From Psychroserpens algicola (GTDB taxonomy: Bacteria > Bacteroidota > Bacteroidia > Flavobacteriales > Flavobacteriaceae), in NCBI RefSeq assembly GCF_014526325.1, contig NZ_JACNMJ010000001.1, positions 558,001 through 622,000 of the forward strand: a DNA stretch of 64,000 bases, read 5' to 3'. The position numbers and the translations under genes are program-made. Shown here piece by piece: positions 15,875-25,810 of this stretch. Every line of letters begins with the position of its first letter. Position 1 is the stretch's first letter. A model generated the notes under the pieces. The model saw nothing but the letters and a program-made list of their open reading frames with translations. It had not been told where the DNA came from and searched no databases.

Positions 15875-18800
15875 CTACAATTTTTTAATAAACAACTTGG
15901 TATTTACATCATCAAAGGCAATTTCTATACCATTATTTAAGTCTTCTAAAATTTCCAATTCATCGGTTAATGTTTCGGTTTTTATGTACTCTAAATTTGT
16001 GTTTATTGCGTTAATAATTTGTTCGTCTCTTTTAAACTGTACTGCAATTCTATCTGTAAGTTCAAAACCTGAGTCTTTGCGTAAGTTCTGAATCCTATTT
16101 ACCAATTCTCTTGCAATACCTTCTTTTCTTAAATCTTCGGTCAGTGTTACATCTAATGCGACAGTTAAAGCTCCCGAACTAGCCACAAGCCAACCTTCAA
16201 TATCTTTGGATGTAATCTCAACATCTGATTGTTCTAATGTAATACTTTTTCCATTAATTTCAACGACTAAAACTCCGTTTTGCTCGATTTTTTTAATATC
16301 ATCAGCATTAAAGTTGTTAATCGCCTGAGCTACAGCTTTCATATCTTGTCCAAAACGCGGACCTAATACTTTGAAATTTGGCTTTATTTGTTTTACCAAT
16401 ATATCTGAAGCGTCCTCTAAAACCTCAACATTTTTGACATTGACTTCAGATTTAATCAAATCGGCAACCGCTAAAATTTCGTCCTTTTGTGTTTGACTAT
16501 CAATAGGAATCATAATTTTTTGTAATGGCTGACGCACTTTAATTTTTTCTTTAGCTCTTAACGACAATACTAATGAAGAAATTGTTTGAGCGCTTTCCAT
16601 TTTACGTTCCAAACTCTTGTCTACATAGCAAGCATCAAAGGTTGGGAAATCTGCCAAATGCACACTTTCAAAAGCTTCCTTTTGAGTAACAGAATTTAAA
16701 TCCATATACAAACGATCCATAAAGAAAGGCGCTATTGGTGCTCCTAACTTAGCGATAGTTACCATACATGTGTACAAGGTTTGGTATGCTGAAATTTTAT
16801 CGGTTTGATAATCGCCTTTCCAGAAACGTCTTCTACTTAAACGCACATACCAGTTACTTAAATAATCTTGCGTAAATTCTGAAATAGCTCTTGCTGCTTT
16901 TGTCGGCTCATATTCGGCATAATATTCGTCAACTTTTTGAATTAAAGTATGCAATTCGGATAAAATCCAACGGTCAATTTCTGGGCGTTCAGCTAATGGA
17001 ATATCAGCTTCAGCATAAGTGAATGTATCAAGATTTGTATATAAAGTAAAGAACGAATAGGTGTTGTAAAGCGTTCCGAAGAACTTACGTTTCACCTCTT
17101 CAATACCATCTAAATCAAATTTTAAATTGTCCCAAGGATTGGCATTCATAATCATATACCAACGAGTAGCATCAGCACCATAGTTCCCTAAGGTTTCAAA
17201 AGGATCGGTTGCATTACCAAGACGCTTAGACATTTTTTGTCCGTTCTTATCCAAAACTAAACCATTAGACACGACGTTTTTATAGGCTACAGAGTCAAAC
17301 ACCATCGTTCCAATAGCGTGTAAAGTATAAAACCAGCCACGAGTTTGATCAACACCTTCGGCTATAAAATCGGCTGGAAATGATTTATTATCATCAATGA
17401 GCTCTTTATTTTCAAACGGATAGTGCCATTGTGCATAAGGCATAGAACCAGAATCGAACCATACATCAATTAAATCACTTTCACGTTTCATTGGTTGTCC
17501 TTTTGGAGAAACCAATACAATCTCATCAACGATATTTTTATGCAAATCGATTTTAGAATAGTTTTCATCGGAATTATTCCCGACTTCAAAATCGGCAAAT
17601 ATATCTTTTGAAAGCACACCTGCTTCAACGGCTTTTGCCATTTCATTTTTAAGTTCTTCAACCGAACCAATACAAAGTTCTTCTGTGCCATCTTCAGTTC
17701 TCCAAATTGGTAGTGGAATTCCCCAATAGCGTGAACGGGATAAATTCCAATCATTGGCGTTGGCGAGCCAGTTTCCGAAGCGTCCAGTTCCTGTAGATTC
17801 AGGTTTCCAGTTGATGGTATTATTCAATTCTACCATTCGCGTTTTCACATCGGTTACTTTAATAAACCATGAATCTAACGGATAGTAAAGTATGGGTTTA
17901 TCTGTACGCCAGCAATTAGGGTAACTGTGTTTATATTTTTCAACCTTAAAGGCTTTGTTTTCTTCTTTTAATTTGATGGCAAGCTCAACATCAACCGAGC
18001 GCTCAGGTGCTTCCCCATCATTGTAATATTCGTTCTTCACATATTTTCCTGCAAACTCACCTAGCTCTGGTCTAAAACGACCTTGTAAATCAACAAGAGG
18101 TACCAAATTACCGTTTTCATCTTTAACTAATAGAGGCGGCACTTCTGGTGTTGCTTGTTTGGCAACTAAAGCATCATCAGCTCCAAAAGTAGGTGCAGTA
18201 TGTACAATACCTGTCCCGTCTTCGGTAGTCACGAAATCACCAGAAATGACTCTAAAGGCATCTTGCGGATTATCATTTGGAAGTACATATGGCAGCAATT
18301 GTTCGTAGGTAATTCCGACTAAATCAGCACCTTTAAACTCTTTAACCACATAGTAAGGAATCTTTTTATCTCCTGAATTATAGGCTAACAATTCAGATTT
18401 ATCATCCACCAAATGAAACTTTCCAGAGAATTGATAGTTCACTAATTTTTTAGCCAGAATCACATTCATAGGTTGAAATGTATACTGGTTATAAGTTTCT
18501 ACCAATACATAATCAATCTTTGGCCCTACAGTTAATGCCGTATTACTAGGAAGCGTCCAAGGTGTTGTCGTCCATGCCAGGAAGTAGATATCGCCTTCGT
18601 TTTGTAGAAATTCTGGTAATGAGTTTTCATTTGCCTTAAACTGTGCAACAACAGTAGTATCGGTTACATCCTGATAAGTTCCTGGTTGATTGAGCTCATG
18701 CGAACTTAAACCAGTCCCAGCTTTAGGCGAATAAGGTTGTATAGTATAACCTTTATATAGTAAGCTTTTGTTATAAATTTGTTTAAGCAACCACCAAACG

Positions 18801-19279
18801 CTCTCCATGTATTTTGGATCGTAGGTGATATATGGATCGTCCATGTTGACCCAGTATCCCATTTTTTCTGTAAGGTCATTCCAAACATCGGTATAACGCA
18901 TGACTGCTTTACGGCAAGCTGCGTTATAATCTTCGACAGAAATGGTTTTCCCAATATCTTCTTTTGTGATGCCCAATTCTTTTTCTACGCCTAATTCAAT
19001 AGGCAAACCATGCGTATCCCAACCAGCTTTACGTTTTACTTGAAAGCCTTTCATCGTTTTATAACGTGGGAAAATATCTTTGATAGCACGTGCTAAAACA
19101 TGGTGTACTCCAGGTAATCCATTTGCAGAAGGTGGTCCTTCAAAAAAGACGTAAGGTTTATGACCTTCTCTTGTGGAGATACTTTTTTCAAAGATGTCGT
19201 TTTCTTCCCAGTAGTTAAGAATGTCTTCTGCAACTTTAGGTAAGTCAAGTCCTTTATATTCAGGAAATTTAGCGCTCAT
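15875..19279 (-). CDS. ileS: Isoleucyl-tRNA synthetase, type 2 (IleS2) with GXHH signature
   Basis: 1134 residues, the long eukaryote-like IleS2 form. Charges tRNA-Ile; class I Rossmann core with a large CP1 editing domain (TTTPWTLPSNTAL). The second signature is intact: K682-M-S-K-R. The first signature is not HXGH: the aligned residues are G57-V58-H59-H60 in GLPGVHHVLARAIKD, where human IleRS has PHYGHILAG. This swapped GXHH form is the one described in IleS2 enzymes with very strong mupirocin resistance. There is no C-terminal zinc-binding CxxC finger. Co-transcribed with the DksA-like gene downstream (4-bp gap). Confidence 0.97.
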   Translation of the reverse strand: MSAKFPEYKGLDLPKVAEDILNYWEENDIFEKSISTREGHKPYVFFEGPPSANGLPGVHHVLARAIKDIFPRYKTMKGFQVKRKAGWDTHGLPIELGVEKELGITKEDIGKTISVEDYNAACRKAVMRYTDVWNDLTEKMGYWVNMDDPYITYDPKYMESVWWLLKQIYNKSLLYKGYTIQPYSPKAGTGLSSHELNQPGTYQDVTDTTVVAQFKANENSLPEFLQNEGDIYFLAWTTTPWTLPSNTALTVGPKIDYVLVETYNQYTFQPMNVILAKKLVNYQFSGKFHLVDDKSELLAYNSGDKKIPYYVVKEFKGADLVGITYEQLLPYVLPNDNPQDAFRVISGDFVTTEDGTGIVHTAPTFGADDALVAKQATPEVPPLLVKDENGNLVPLVDLQGRFRPELGEFAGKYVKNEYYNDGEAPERSVDVELAIKLKEENKAFKVEKYKHSYPNCWRTDKPILYYPLDSWFIKVTDVKTRMVELNNTINWKPESTGTGRFGNWLANANDWNLSRSRYWGIPLPIWRTEDGTEELCIGSVEELKNEMAKAVEAGVLSKDIFADFEVGNNSDENYSKIDLHKNIVDEIVLVSPKGQPMKRESDLIDVWFDSGSMPYAQWHYPFENKELIDDNKSFPADFIAEGVDQTRGWFYTLHAIGTMVFDSVAYKNVVSNGLVLDKNGQKMSKRLGNATDPFETLGNYGADATRWYMIMNANPWDNLKFDLDGIEEVKRKFFGTLYNTYSFFTLYTNLDTFTYAEADIPLAERPEIDRWILSELHTLIQKVDEYYAEYEPTKAARAISEFTQDYLSNWYVRLSRRRFWKGDYQTDKISAYQTLYTCMVTIAKLGAPIAPFFMDRLYMDLNSVTQKEAFESVHLADFPTFDACYVDKSLERKMESAQTISSLVLSLRAKEKIKVRQPLQKIMIPIDSQTQKDEILAVADLIKSEVNVKNVEVLEDASDILVKQIKPNFKVLGPRFGQDMKAVAQAINNFNADDIKKIEQNGVLVVEINGKSITLEQSDVEITSKDIEGWLVASSGALTVALDVTLTEDLRKEGIARELVNRIQNLRKDSGFELTDRIAVQFKRDEQIINAINTNLEYIKTETLTDELEILEDLNNGIEIAFDDVNTKLFIKKL

Positions 19280-19588
19280 GATATCAATATTCTAATCGAG
19301 TCGCGAAATTAAGGAATTTTGATAAAATTATATGTGTGTAAAGGGCAAAAAAGAGAATGTGAGACGAACATGTAAACTTGAATAACAAAGATATATTAGC
19401 CAAGGTTTGAAAAAGAGCAAAAAACGAATTAAAAAAAGATAATCTTTAACAGAATAAGTAAGGCTATTAAGGATAAGATTCTTTTTGTGTTTTTCATTGG
19501 AAGTACGAAGAATTAGTGTTCATTTAATAAGACACTGATACCCGTAAAAAGTCACATGAGAATCGATTTTTTGAACGTGTTTATCCGT
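19280..19588. other. Intergenic region between ileS and a lipoprotein gene
   Basis: 309 bp. It must contain the ileS promoter at its left side. The only ORF I see is the 22-residue hydrophobic peptide described separately at 19429-19497. No RNA gene or repeat was recognised. Confidence 0.5.
19429..19497 (-). CDS. Possible 22-residue hydrophobic peptide
   Basis: Reading ATG to TAA gives a basic start MKNTKR followed by ILSLIALLILLKIIFF, one membrane helix. It has the shape of known tiny membrane proteins, but there is no strong ribosome site (Bacteroidota often lack one) and the region is AT-rich, so chance is possible. Confidence 0.2.
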   Translation of the reverse strand: MKNTKRILSLIALLILLKIIFF

Positions 19589-20059
19589 TTAATCTAAAAT
19601 ACGATAATGGTCATTTTTAAATCGCTTAGCCTTATCCAAAAGGAGTTTAGCTTCCTGATCACTGACATTGGTTTTGGACACCACATTTTTAAATCCTTCA
19701 GAATAGATTTTTTTAACGGGTTGACCTGCTGTACTTGAGATTATACACACCAGATTATGCTTATGAAAATAGTAGCTTTCCTGAACAGTTGTATTTGAAA
19801 TTTCGGTATTTTTTATTCTGAAGAGCTCTCCAGAGCTTTTATCAAAAAGTACTGAGTATTTAAATCGTCCGACATCTTTAAAGCCATCCTTATCGGTTAA
19901 AGCACCTTCAGTAAACTCTTCAGTTAAACTGGCGTTATTATCTATTTCGGCAATATAATCTTGTGTTGTTTTGATAAATGACTCCTCTGTTTTAACTGTT
20001 TTATTTCCACAAGAAAACACAACTAAAACTACTATTAAAAACGCTAAACAATTTCTCAT
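19589..20059 (-). CDS. Hypothetical lipoprotein
   Basis: 156 residues from the ATG at 20059. The frame stays open farther upstream to 20140, but that part covers the terminator of the preceding gene, so the inner start is preferred. It gives MRNCLAFLIVVLVVFSCGNK: a short signal peptide with lipobox Cys at VFSC. The mature part is small, with a segment FKDVGRFKYSVLFDKSSGELFRI that looks like a beta-sandwich. No family recognised. It lies just downstream of the T9SS cargo gene but behind its terminator. Confidence 0.65.
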   Translation of the reverse strand: MRNCLAFLIVVLVVFSCGNKTVKTEESFIKTTQDYIAEIDNNASLTEEFTEGALTDKDGFKDVGRFKYSVLFDKSSGELFRIKNTEISNTTVQESYYFHKHNLVCIISSTAGQPVKKIYSEGFKNVVSKTNVSDQEAKLLLDKAKRFKNDHYRILD

Positions 20060-20084
20060 TTTACTAAAGTACGTCATATAAATA

Positions 20085-20123
20085 GAAAATAAAAAAGGCC
20101 ATTTCAAAAACTGAAACAGCCTT
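20085..20123 (-). terminator. Terminator after the T9SS cargo gene
   Basis: On the minus strand a 12-bp stem AAGGCTGTTTCA/TGAAATGGCCTT (two G-T pairs; 20112-20123 with 20095-20106) with a 5-base loop, then a T-run. Confidence 0.85.
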
Positions 20124-20144
20124 ACTTTAATTTGTATCAAATAT

Positions 20145-23100
20145 TTAATTGATTATAATTTTTTTGGTTTCCACACGAGATTTCATTTTAAGGTACACGA
20201 CATAAGTCCCAGAGTTTACATTTGAAATCTCAAGTCCATTATCTAAATCATCGGCGCTAACATTAGAAAACTCTCTTACAGATTGCCCTAAAATATTAAG
20301 CAGTAAAAGTTGATCAACATCCGTTTGAAGTCCTTTAGCAAACAGCTTATCCGTATCATTATTAAAATAGATAAGATTGTATTGATAATTATCGTCTTCG
20401 GTAGATAGTGTATCACCTTCTAATTGAAATACTATTTCAAATCTTGTATGAAATACGCCTGTTTCCGAAGTGAATTCATAAGATTGGTTCGTTTTCAAAT
20501 CAAAATAAGCACCTGTAAAGTTATCTTTTAAATAAACAGGTTGGTCATTATCAATATTCTCAAAATGCGTTGCTTTAATCGCATAACTATAGTTTCCTGA
20601 TGCATTTAAAGCTAATGGTACTGATTTTTCATCGGAAATAGAACTGTATGATTGTATTAGCATTAATTCATCATCTAATAACAAATTTAAATCATCATCA
20701 TTCTCATTTGAATTTTTAGCATCGTACCCATAATCGTAAGCATCGGAAGTAAAGTCGCTAAATCCTAATAACAACTCTCGACGTGATGAAGGACCATCAA
20801 CAGAAGTAAATTCTAAACGAATTTTTTGCATTACAGCATTAGCTTCAGAAGTTGTTTCATTACTTTGAGAACCATCATTTCTCATAAACACAGCACCTGT
20901 ATCTGATGTTCCGTTAGCATCGGCTTCTTTTATAAAAAGTCGCTGACTATTTTTAAAAGTAACTGCTCCATTAGATATAATTTCGGTCACGAATCCTTGT
21001 CCGACAGGCAAGTATCGCGTTGGTAGTTTAGTTCCTTCTTCTAGCCCGCTACTTCCTCCATCTAAACCAATAAATTGAGATGCTCTTACCGATCCTATTT
21101 TATTCACTACCGCATAACCACCATTATAATCACTTAAGAAATGTGAGTCACCACTCCATTGCTGCCATAATTGAATTGAACCACCAATAACACCTGCATT
21201 ATCATCGATAAACTCATGTACATCAATTGCTGAAGGATATGGATTTCCTAATAAATAATCTGTTTTTGAAATTGAAGGGACTGAACCGCTTCCACCTGTA
21301 TCGGTAACACTAATAGTTATAGTTCCGTTATTAGGTTTCCCTTCAAATAGATATTGTTGTTCTGAATCTGTTGTTCCTGTTCCTTTTTGAGTATAGCCAA
21401 CTCCAGGCTGTATGGCTGTATTTTGAGTAATTGACACATAATCATTGTATGTGACTCCATTTTGGTAAGTATATAGCCAACGAGTACTCACTCGACCTAT
21501 TTGATGGTGTGCACTTGTAAATTGTATGGCATTACCATCTCCTTTTTTTAATAGGTTTAATGCAAAATCACTGTTATTTGGATGATTAGTACTTGTATTA
21601 TTATCTATCAATGATGACGCTGAAGAAATGCCTACAGGAGAAGCCCAGTAGTTGTACCAATACACACTCGAATTTCCTTCTTGACGTCTTAATATTTTCC
21701 CTGCAGATGACGTTACCAAATCACTCTTTTCACCTTGGACTAATTGTGAATCATCGCTTAAATCCAGTGTTCCGTTGAGCTCAAAATACCAGGAGTTTTC
21801 TACTTTATGATCACCATTTATAGTTAATTTTTTATTCGCATCAATAAATAAACCTAGATGCGTATGCGAATTTGTAGAAACCACATTATTGTTGACCTTA
21901 ACGATGCTCCAGTCTTTATTTGTTGCAGCATTTTCAATATCCCAGACATCACCATGCAACCAAGTTGTTTCTGCGCTCCAATCACCATCAGCATGTGTTT
22001 CGAATGGCATAGGAGCTGTTTGCTCTTGTAAGGTGGTAATATTATTTAAACGTAAGGTGTTTGAGTTAAGAGAAAAGTCTGTTGTAATATTATTTTTAAT
22101 ATCAGTCATTGGGTAATAAGCCAGAAGGTTTGACCATGATACTGTATTTGAATTTGTAACATCAACAATATCCTTAGGAATCACTTTTCCTCTTAAAACA
22201 CCAGCATTATTTTCTATTTCCTGAAATACAATTTGTTGAATTTGACTTTTTGATAAGGCTATATCAAAAATGCGAACCTCATCGACTTTTCCGTTGAAAT
22301 ATTCTTTATTCGTTATATCACTTGATTTTCTACCAATTTCAAAATTACCATTAGAATCACTTGAATTCTGAGTTTTTTCACCAATATGATTGGTGTAAAT
22401 CGTATCAGAAACTAATTCGCCATCAATGTATAAAAACACGGCTCCTGTAGCATTAGAAAATGTTCCAACGACATGGTGCCATTCGTTATAATTTACACCA
22501 GATGTAGGGTAAGCTGTGACAGTTCCGGCAGGAGTTCTTAAAGTAAAGCCTAACATATTGCCATCCTTTGCAACTAATCGGCATGAAACATCTTCACCTG
22601 CAATAGTAGAAAGGCTCTGCACTGCATTTTCTGGATCTATTTTTACCCAAGCCATAATAGTCACTTGGTCTAAATCGTTTAAGAAACCATTACACGATAA
22701 ATAATCGTCAAGACCATCCAAATCTAAGTTAGAGGCTACTGGCGGATTAGTATCAAATAAATCGCGATAATCTAAATCACCTCCTGAGGCTAAATCGCCA
22801 TCTGCATCAGGTAAAATTGATAAATCTGTAGGGTCGTTGATATCCTCATTTACATCGTAGATTGGATCGTTAACTGTAGATTCGAAAATATCATCTAGTC
22901 CATCGTTGTCTGTATCGTTTCCTGAAACAGCATTAGCCATGCCATTTTCAGAGATATCAGGGATACCATCGTTATCAGAATCATCATCAAGAAAATCCAG
23001 TATGCCATCGCCATCTGTATCAATAGCTGTAAATCCTCCACTTGGATAATTTGTATAAACACCTGCAGCGTTTACACTTCCCGATGGTGGTAAATAACCA

Positions 23101-24008
23101 ATAGTTGATTGTGCTTCTACATTATCTGGAATTCCATCATTATCACTATCAATATCTTTATAATTAGGTATTCCGTCATTGTCGGCATCTGTATAGACAA
23201 TAACAGGGTTTGTGAAATTCGTAACACAAGAAAATTCTAAACTAAAATACCTAACAACATTATTAATATTTGCTCTAGCAAGTACTCCTAGCTGGAACGT
23301 GATGCTCGATAAATCAAAATATCTGGCTTTTACATTAATTGTTGAGAATGCATTTGAGGTACCTTGATAATTAACATTTCCTGAGGTAGCTACTAGGAAA
23401 TCGTCTTGTTGGGTTATCGTAACATCTGTTGGATCATCAATAACATAACTGTAAGGAGTTGGAATTTTAACACGCTCAGCTTTGAGATTATCACCATCAA
23501 TATCATTAAGATTGATAAATACTTCTGGGACTACGATAGGTGTAAATGTTCCTGACGTTACAAATTCAACTTTAAACTCGGCGTAGCCTTCTTCTCCTGC
23601 TGTTAAACTAGTAGATCGTACACCTGGCTTTAAGTAGGGCGTTTGCGATGAATTATCATCTAACAAATCACAAGTTGCATTAACAAAACTATTAACAGTC
23701 ATAATGGCATCAATACCGACACCTACATCAGCAAACCTAAAGACTTCACCTGTAAGTTCAGTATATGTTAAACCATCTCCAACTTCTTCTGTTGGAGGAT
23801 TAGAAAAATCAAAATCGTTTTCAGCACCACATTCATTAGCTGTAATTATGGAGCTACCTTGCTCAATAACATCCAAAATACCATCGTTATCATCATCTTC
23901 ATCAATTGAATCGATAATAGTATCTCCATCAGTATCTTGGGTATAAGAAAATTGTGGAACTGAAAATAGCAGTAGGATTAATACTAAATGTAGTAGTTTT
24001 AGCTTCAT
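20145..24008 (-). CDS. Large secreted protein: thrombospondin type 3 repeats, LamG domain, T9SS sorting signal
   Basis: 1287 residues. Signal peptide [23 protein letters not shown]. Calcium-binding thrombospondin type 3 repeats ([19 protein letters not shown] and several DxDxDGxxD copies) lie at about 25-50 and 272-420. A LamG/concanavalin-like domain ([19 protein letters not shown]...[18 protein letters not shown]) covers about 430-590. A long beta-rich region follows. The last ~70 residues ([18 protein letters not shown]...[21 protein letters not shown]) are a T9SS type A sorting domain, so it is exported across the outer membrane and attached to the cell surface. Role probably adhesion or surface structure; no enzymatic domain seen. 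It stands alone between a terminator and its own promoter region. Confidence 0.9.
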   Translation of the reverse strand: MKLKLLHLVLILLLFSVPQFSYTQDTDGDTIIDSIDEDDDNDGILDVIEQGSSIITANECGAENDFDFSNPPTEEVGDGLTYTELTGEVFRFADVGVGIDAIMTVNSFVNATCDLLDDNSSQTPYLKPGVRSTSLTAGEEGYAEFKVEFVTSGTFTPIVVPEVFINLNDIDGDNLKAERVKIPTPYSYVIDDPTDVTITQQDDFLVATSGNVNYQGTSNAFSTINVKARYFDLSSITFQLGVLARANINNVVRYFSLEFSCVTNFTNPVIVYTDADNDGIPNYKDIDSDNDGIPDNVEAQSTIGYLPPSGSVNAAGVYTNYPSGGFTAIDTDGDGILDFLDDDSDNDGIPDISENGMANAVSGNDTDNDGLDDIFESTVNDPIYDVNEDINDPTDLSILPDADGDLASGGDLDYRDLFDTNPPVASNLDLDGLDDYLSCNGFLNDLDQVTIMAWVKIDPENAVQSLSTIAGEDVSCRLVAKDGNMLGFTLRTPAGTVTAYPTSGVNYNEWHHVVGTFSNATGAVFLYIDGELVSDTIYTNHIGEKTQNSSDSNGNFEIGRKSSDITNKEYFNGKVDEVRIFDIALSKSQIQQIVFQEIENNAGVLRGKVIPKDIVDVTNSNTVSWSNLLAYYPMTDIKNNITTDFSLNSNTLRLNNITTLQEQTAPMPFETHADGDWSAETTWLHGDVWDIENAATNKDWSIVKVNNNVVSTNSHTHLGLFIDANKKLTINGDHKVENSWYFELNGTLDLSDDSQLVQGEKSDLVTSSAGKILRRQEGNSSVYWYNYWASPVGISSASSLIDNNTSTNHPNNSDFALNLLKKGDGNAIQFTSAHHQIGRVSTRWLYTYQNGVTYNDYVSITQNTAIQPGVGYTQKGTGTTDSEQQYLFEGKPNNGTITISVTDTGGSGSVPSISKTDYLLGNPYPSAIDVHEFIDDNAGVIGGSIQLWQQWSGDSHFLSDYNGGYAVVNKIGSVRASQFIGLDGGSSGLEEGTKLPTRYLPVGQGFVTEIISNGAVTFKNSQRLFIKEADANGTSDTGAVFMRNDGSQSNETTSEANAVMQKIRLEFTSVDGPSSRRELLLGFSDFTSDAYDYGYDAKNSNENDDDLNLLLDDELMLIQSYSSISDEKSVPLALNASGNYSYAIKATHFENIDNDQPVYLKDNFTGAYFDLKTNQSYEFTSETGVFHTRFEIVFQLEGDTLSTEDDNYQYNLIYFNNDTDKLFAKGLQTDVDQLLLLNILGQSVREFSNVSADDLDNGLEISNVNSGTYVVYLKMKSRVETKKIIIN

Positions 24009-24125
24009 AGCACAACGGTCAATAATTTCAGACTATAAGTCCAGTAGATTTATTAGAGGGACATCTATTGAATATGAAGATCTTAACTATACTAATTTAC
24101 CTCATATTCAGTACAATAGTAAGCA

Positions 24126-24145
24126 TTTGTTCGATATTGAACAAA
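24126..24145. promoter_or_regulatory. Perfect palindrome TTTGTTC-N6-GAACAAA upstream of the T9SS cargo gene
   Basis: Seven-base perfect inverted repeat with a 6-base spacer, about 120 bp upstream of the 1287-residue gene's start. It has the form of a dimeric repressor or activator site. It lacks a T-run, so it is less likely to be the radA terminator. Confidence 0.35.
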
Positions 24146-24253
24146 GCCTCTGCAGTGCTTATTAGATAAAGTGTTTGAGAAATCAGTTGAAATGTAAATT
24201 ACCTGAAATGAAATACCAAAAAAAGCGTTTAAAAACTAGTGAAATGAGCCTTT

Positions 24254-25612
24254 TTAAACCAGAAAACCAACCAGATCTTCAATTTTAGAAATCCGTTGAA
24301 TTTTAATAGAGGTGTCTTTTAAAGTAATTTTATTGTATTTAGATACAAAAATGGTTGAAAACCCTAGTTTTTCAGCCTCTAAAATACGTTGTTCCACACG
24401 CTGCACTGGTCTAATTTCACCTGATAATCCAACTTCAGCTGCAAAACAAAAATCTTTTGGTATTGCTTCATCTTCATTAGAAGACAAGATAGCAGCAACA
24501 ACGGCTAAATCAATAGCTGGGTCATCAACTGTAATTCCACCTGTAATATTTAAAAACACATCTTTAGCTCCAAGTCGAAAGCCTGCACGTTTTTCTAAAA
24601 CTGCAAGTAGCATATTGAGTCGTTTGGCATTGAAACCTGTGGCACTTCGTTGTGGTGTTCCGTACACGGCTGTACTTACAAGTGCCTGAGTTTCTATCAT
24701 TAGTGGACGCATACCTTCTAAAGTTGCTGCGATGGCATTTCCGGATAATTCTTCATCCTTTTGAGAAATTAAAATCTCTGAAGGGTTAGACACTTCTCTC
24801 AACCCTGACCCTTGCATTTCATAAATACCTAATTCGTTTGTAGAACCAAACCGATTTTTATTAGCTCTTAAAATTCTGAAAATATGATTGCGATCACCTT
24901 CAAACTGCAAAACGGTATCGACCATATGTTCCAATATTTTTGGTCCGGCAATGTTTCCGTCTTTAGTAATATGACCAATCAAAATAACTGGAGTTGATGT
25001 TTCTTTTGCAAATTTGATGAGCTCTGTTGTACATTCTTTGATTTGAGATATACTACCAGAAGAAGACTCGATATAGTCACTATGCAATGTTTGAATCGAA
25101 TCTACAACCACAATGTCTGGTTGTAAAGTTTCTATTTGCTTAAAAATATTTTGGGTTTTGGTTTCTGTAAGAATATAGCAATTATTAGAATTGGGATAAA
25201 TACGTTCAGCACGCATTTTAATTTGCTTTTGGCTTTCTTCACCTGAAACGTATAAGGTTTTATAAGGTAATTTTAGTGCTATTTGAAGTAGCAGTGTGCT
25301 TTTACCAATACCTGGCTCTCCTCCTAAAAGCGTTAATGATCCAGGCGTTAAACCTCCACCTAGAACACGATTAAACTCCTCATCTAAAGTATTTAACCTT
25401 GCTTCTTGCGAAGTGTCAATTTCATTAATTTTTAAGGGTTTGGAGGCGCGCTTAGAGGTGTTGGCAGGTGTTTTCCAGTCACTCTTTTCTGGTTTCTGAA
25501 TTACTTCTTCTGTAATGGTATTCCACTCTTTACAAGCCGTACACTGACCCTGCCACTTAGAATATTGTGAACCACAGTTTTGACAAAAAAAGGTCGTTTT
25601 TAATTTAGCCAT
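24254..25612 (-). CDS. radA: DNA repair protein RadA
   Basis: 452 residues, normal length. RecA-like ATPase that helps branch migration in recombinational repair. N-terminal C4 zinc finger (CQNCGSQYSKWQGQCTAC), Walker A GGEPGIGKSTLLLQ near 91-104, the RadA-specific KNRFG motif (RANKNRFGSTNELG), and a C-terminal Lon-protease-like domain (GGITVDDPAIDLAVVAAILSS). Not in an obvious operon: 198 bp separate it from the esterase-like gene upstream. A small 6-bp palindrome TTCCGA/TCGGAA lies directly upstream of the start. Confidence 0.97.
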   Translation of the reverse strand: MAKLKTTFFCQNCGSQYSKWQGQCTACKEWNTITEEVIQKPEKSDWKTPANTSKRASKPLKINEIDTSQEARLNTLDEEFNRVLGGGLTPGSLTLLGGEPGIGKSTLLLQIALKLPYKTLYVSGEESQKQIKMRAERIYPNSNNCYILTETKTQNIFKQIETLQPDIVVVDSIQTLHSDYIESSSGSISQIKECTTELIKFAKETSTPVILIGHITKDGNIAGPKILEHMVDTVLQFEGDRNHIFRILRANKNRFGSTNELGIYEMQGSGLREVSNPSEILISQKDEELSGNAIAATLEGMRPLMIETQALVSTAVYGTPQRSATGFNAKRLNMLLAVLEKRAGFRLGAKDVFLNITGGITVDDPAIDLAVVAAILSSNEDEAIPKDFCFAAEVGLSGEIRPVQRVEQRILEAEKLGFSTIFVSKYNKITLKDTSIKIQRISKIEDLVGFLV

Positions 25613-25619
25613 ATTCGTT

Positions 25620-25635
25620 TTCCGAAGCCTCGGAA
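25620..25635. promoter_or_regulatory. Short palindrome in the radA leader
   Basis: TTCCGA-AGCC-TCGGAA, a perfect 6-bp inverted repeat beginning 7 bp upstream of the radA ATG. It could fold over the ribosome-binding region or be a protein site. Weak evidence. Confidence 0.25.
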
Positions 25636-25810
25636 ATTCAAGAATTAAAGTTTCAGCTAAATTAAGATTTTTTAATTGATATCTTTAAACCAACTCACAA
25701 TAAACAGCATTTTAATTGCTGCTAATTTTGAACGGTTAATCGATAAAATTGAAGCCTTTATTTTATGATATATACCTTCAAAAAAGTAATCGGTAGAATA
25801 AATACTGTAT

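Noticed and set aside
20060-20140. Upstream extension of the lipoprotein gene at 19589-20059
   Set aside because: It would read through the terminator of the upstream gene and bury the lipobox signal peptide.
22740-23180. Repeated GATGG/ATCNTC-like DNA words resembling a short tandem repeat or CRISPR
   Set aside because: They encode calcium-binding thrombospondin type 3 repeats (DxDxDG) in the 1287-residue protein; spacing is irregular and there are no spacers.
24312-24689. Open frame of 125 codons on the plus strand inside radA
   Set aside because: Antisense shadow of a well-identified gene; no promoter, no start context, no family.
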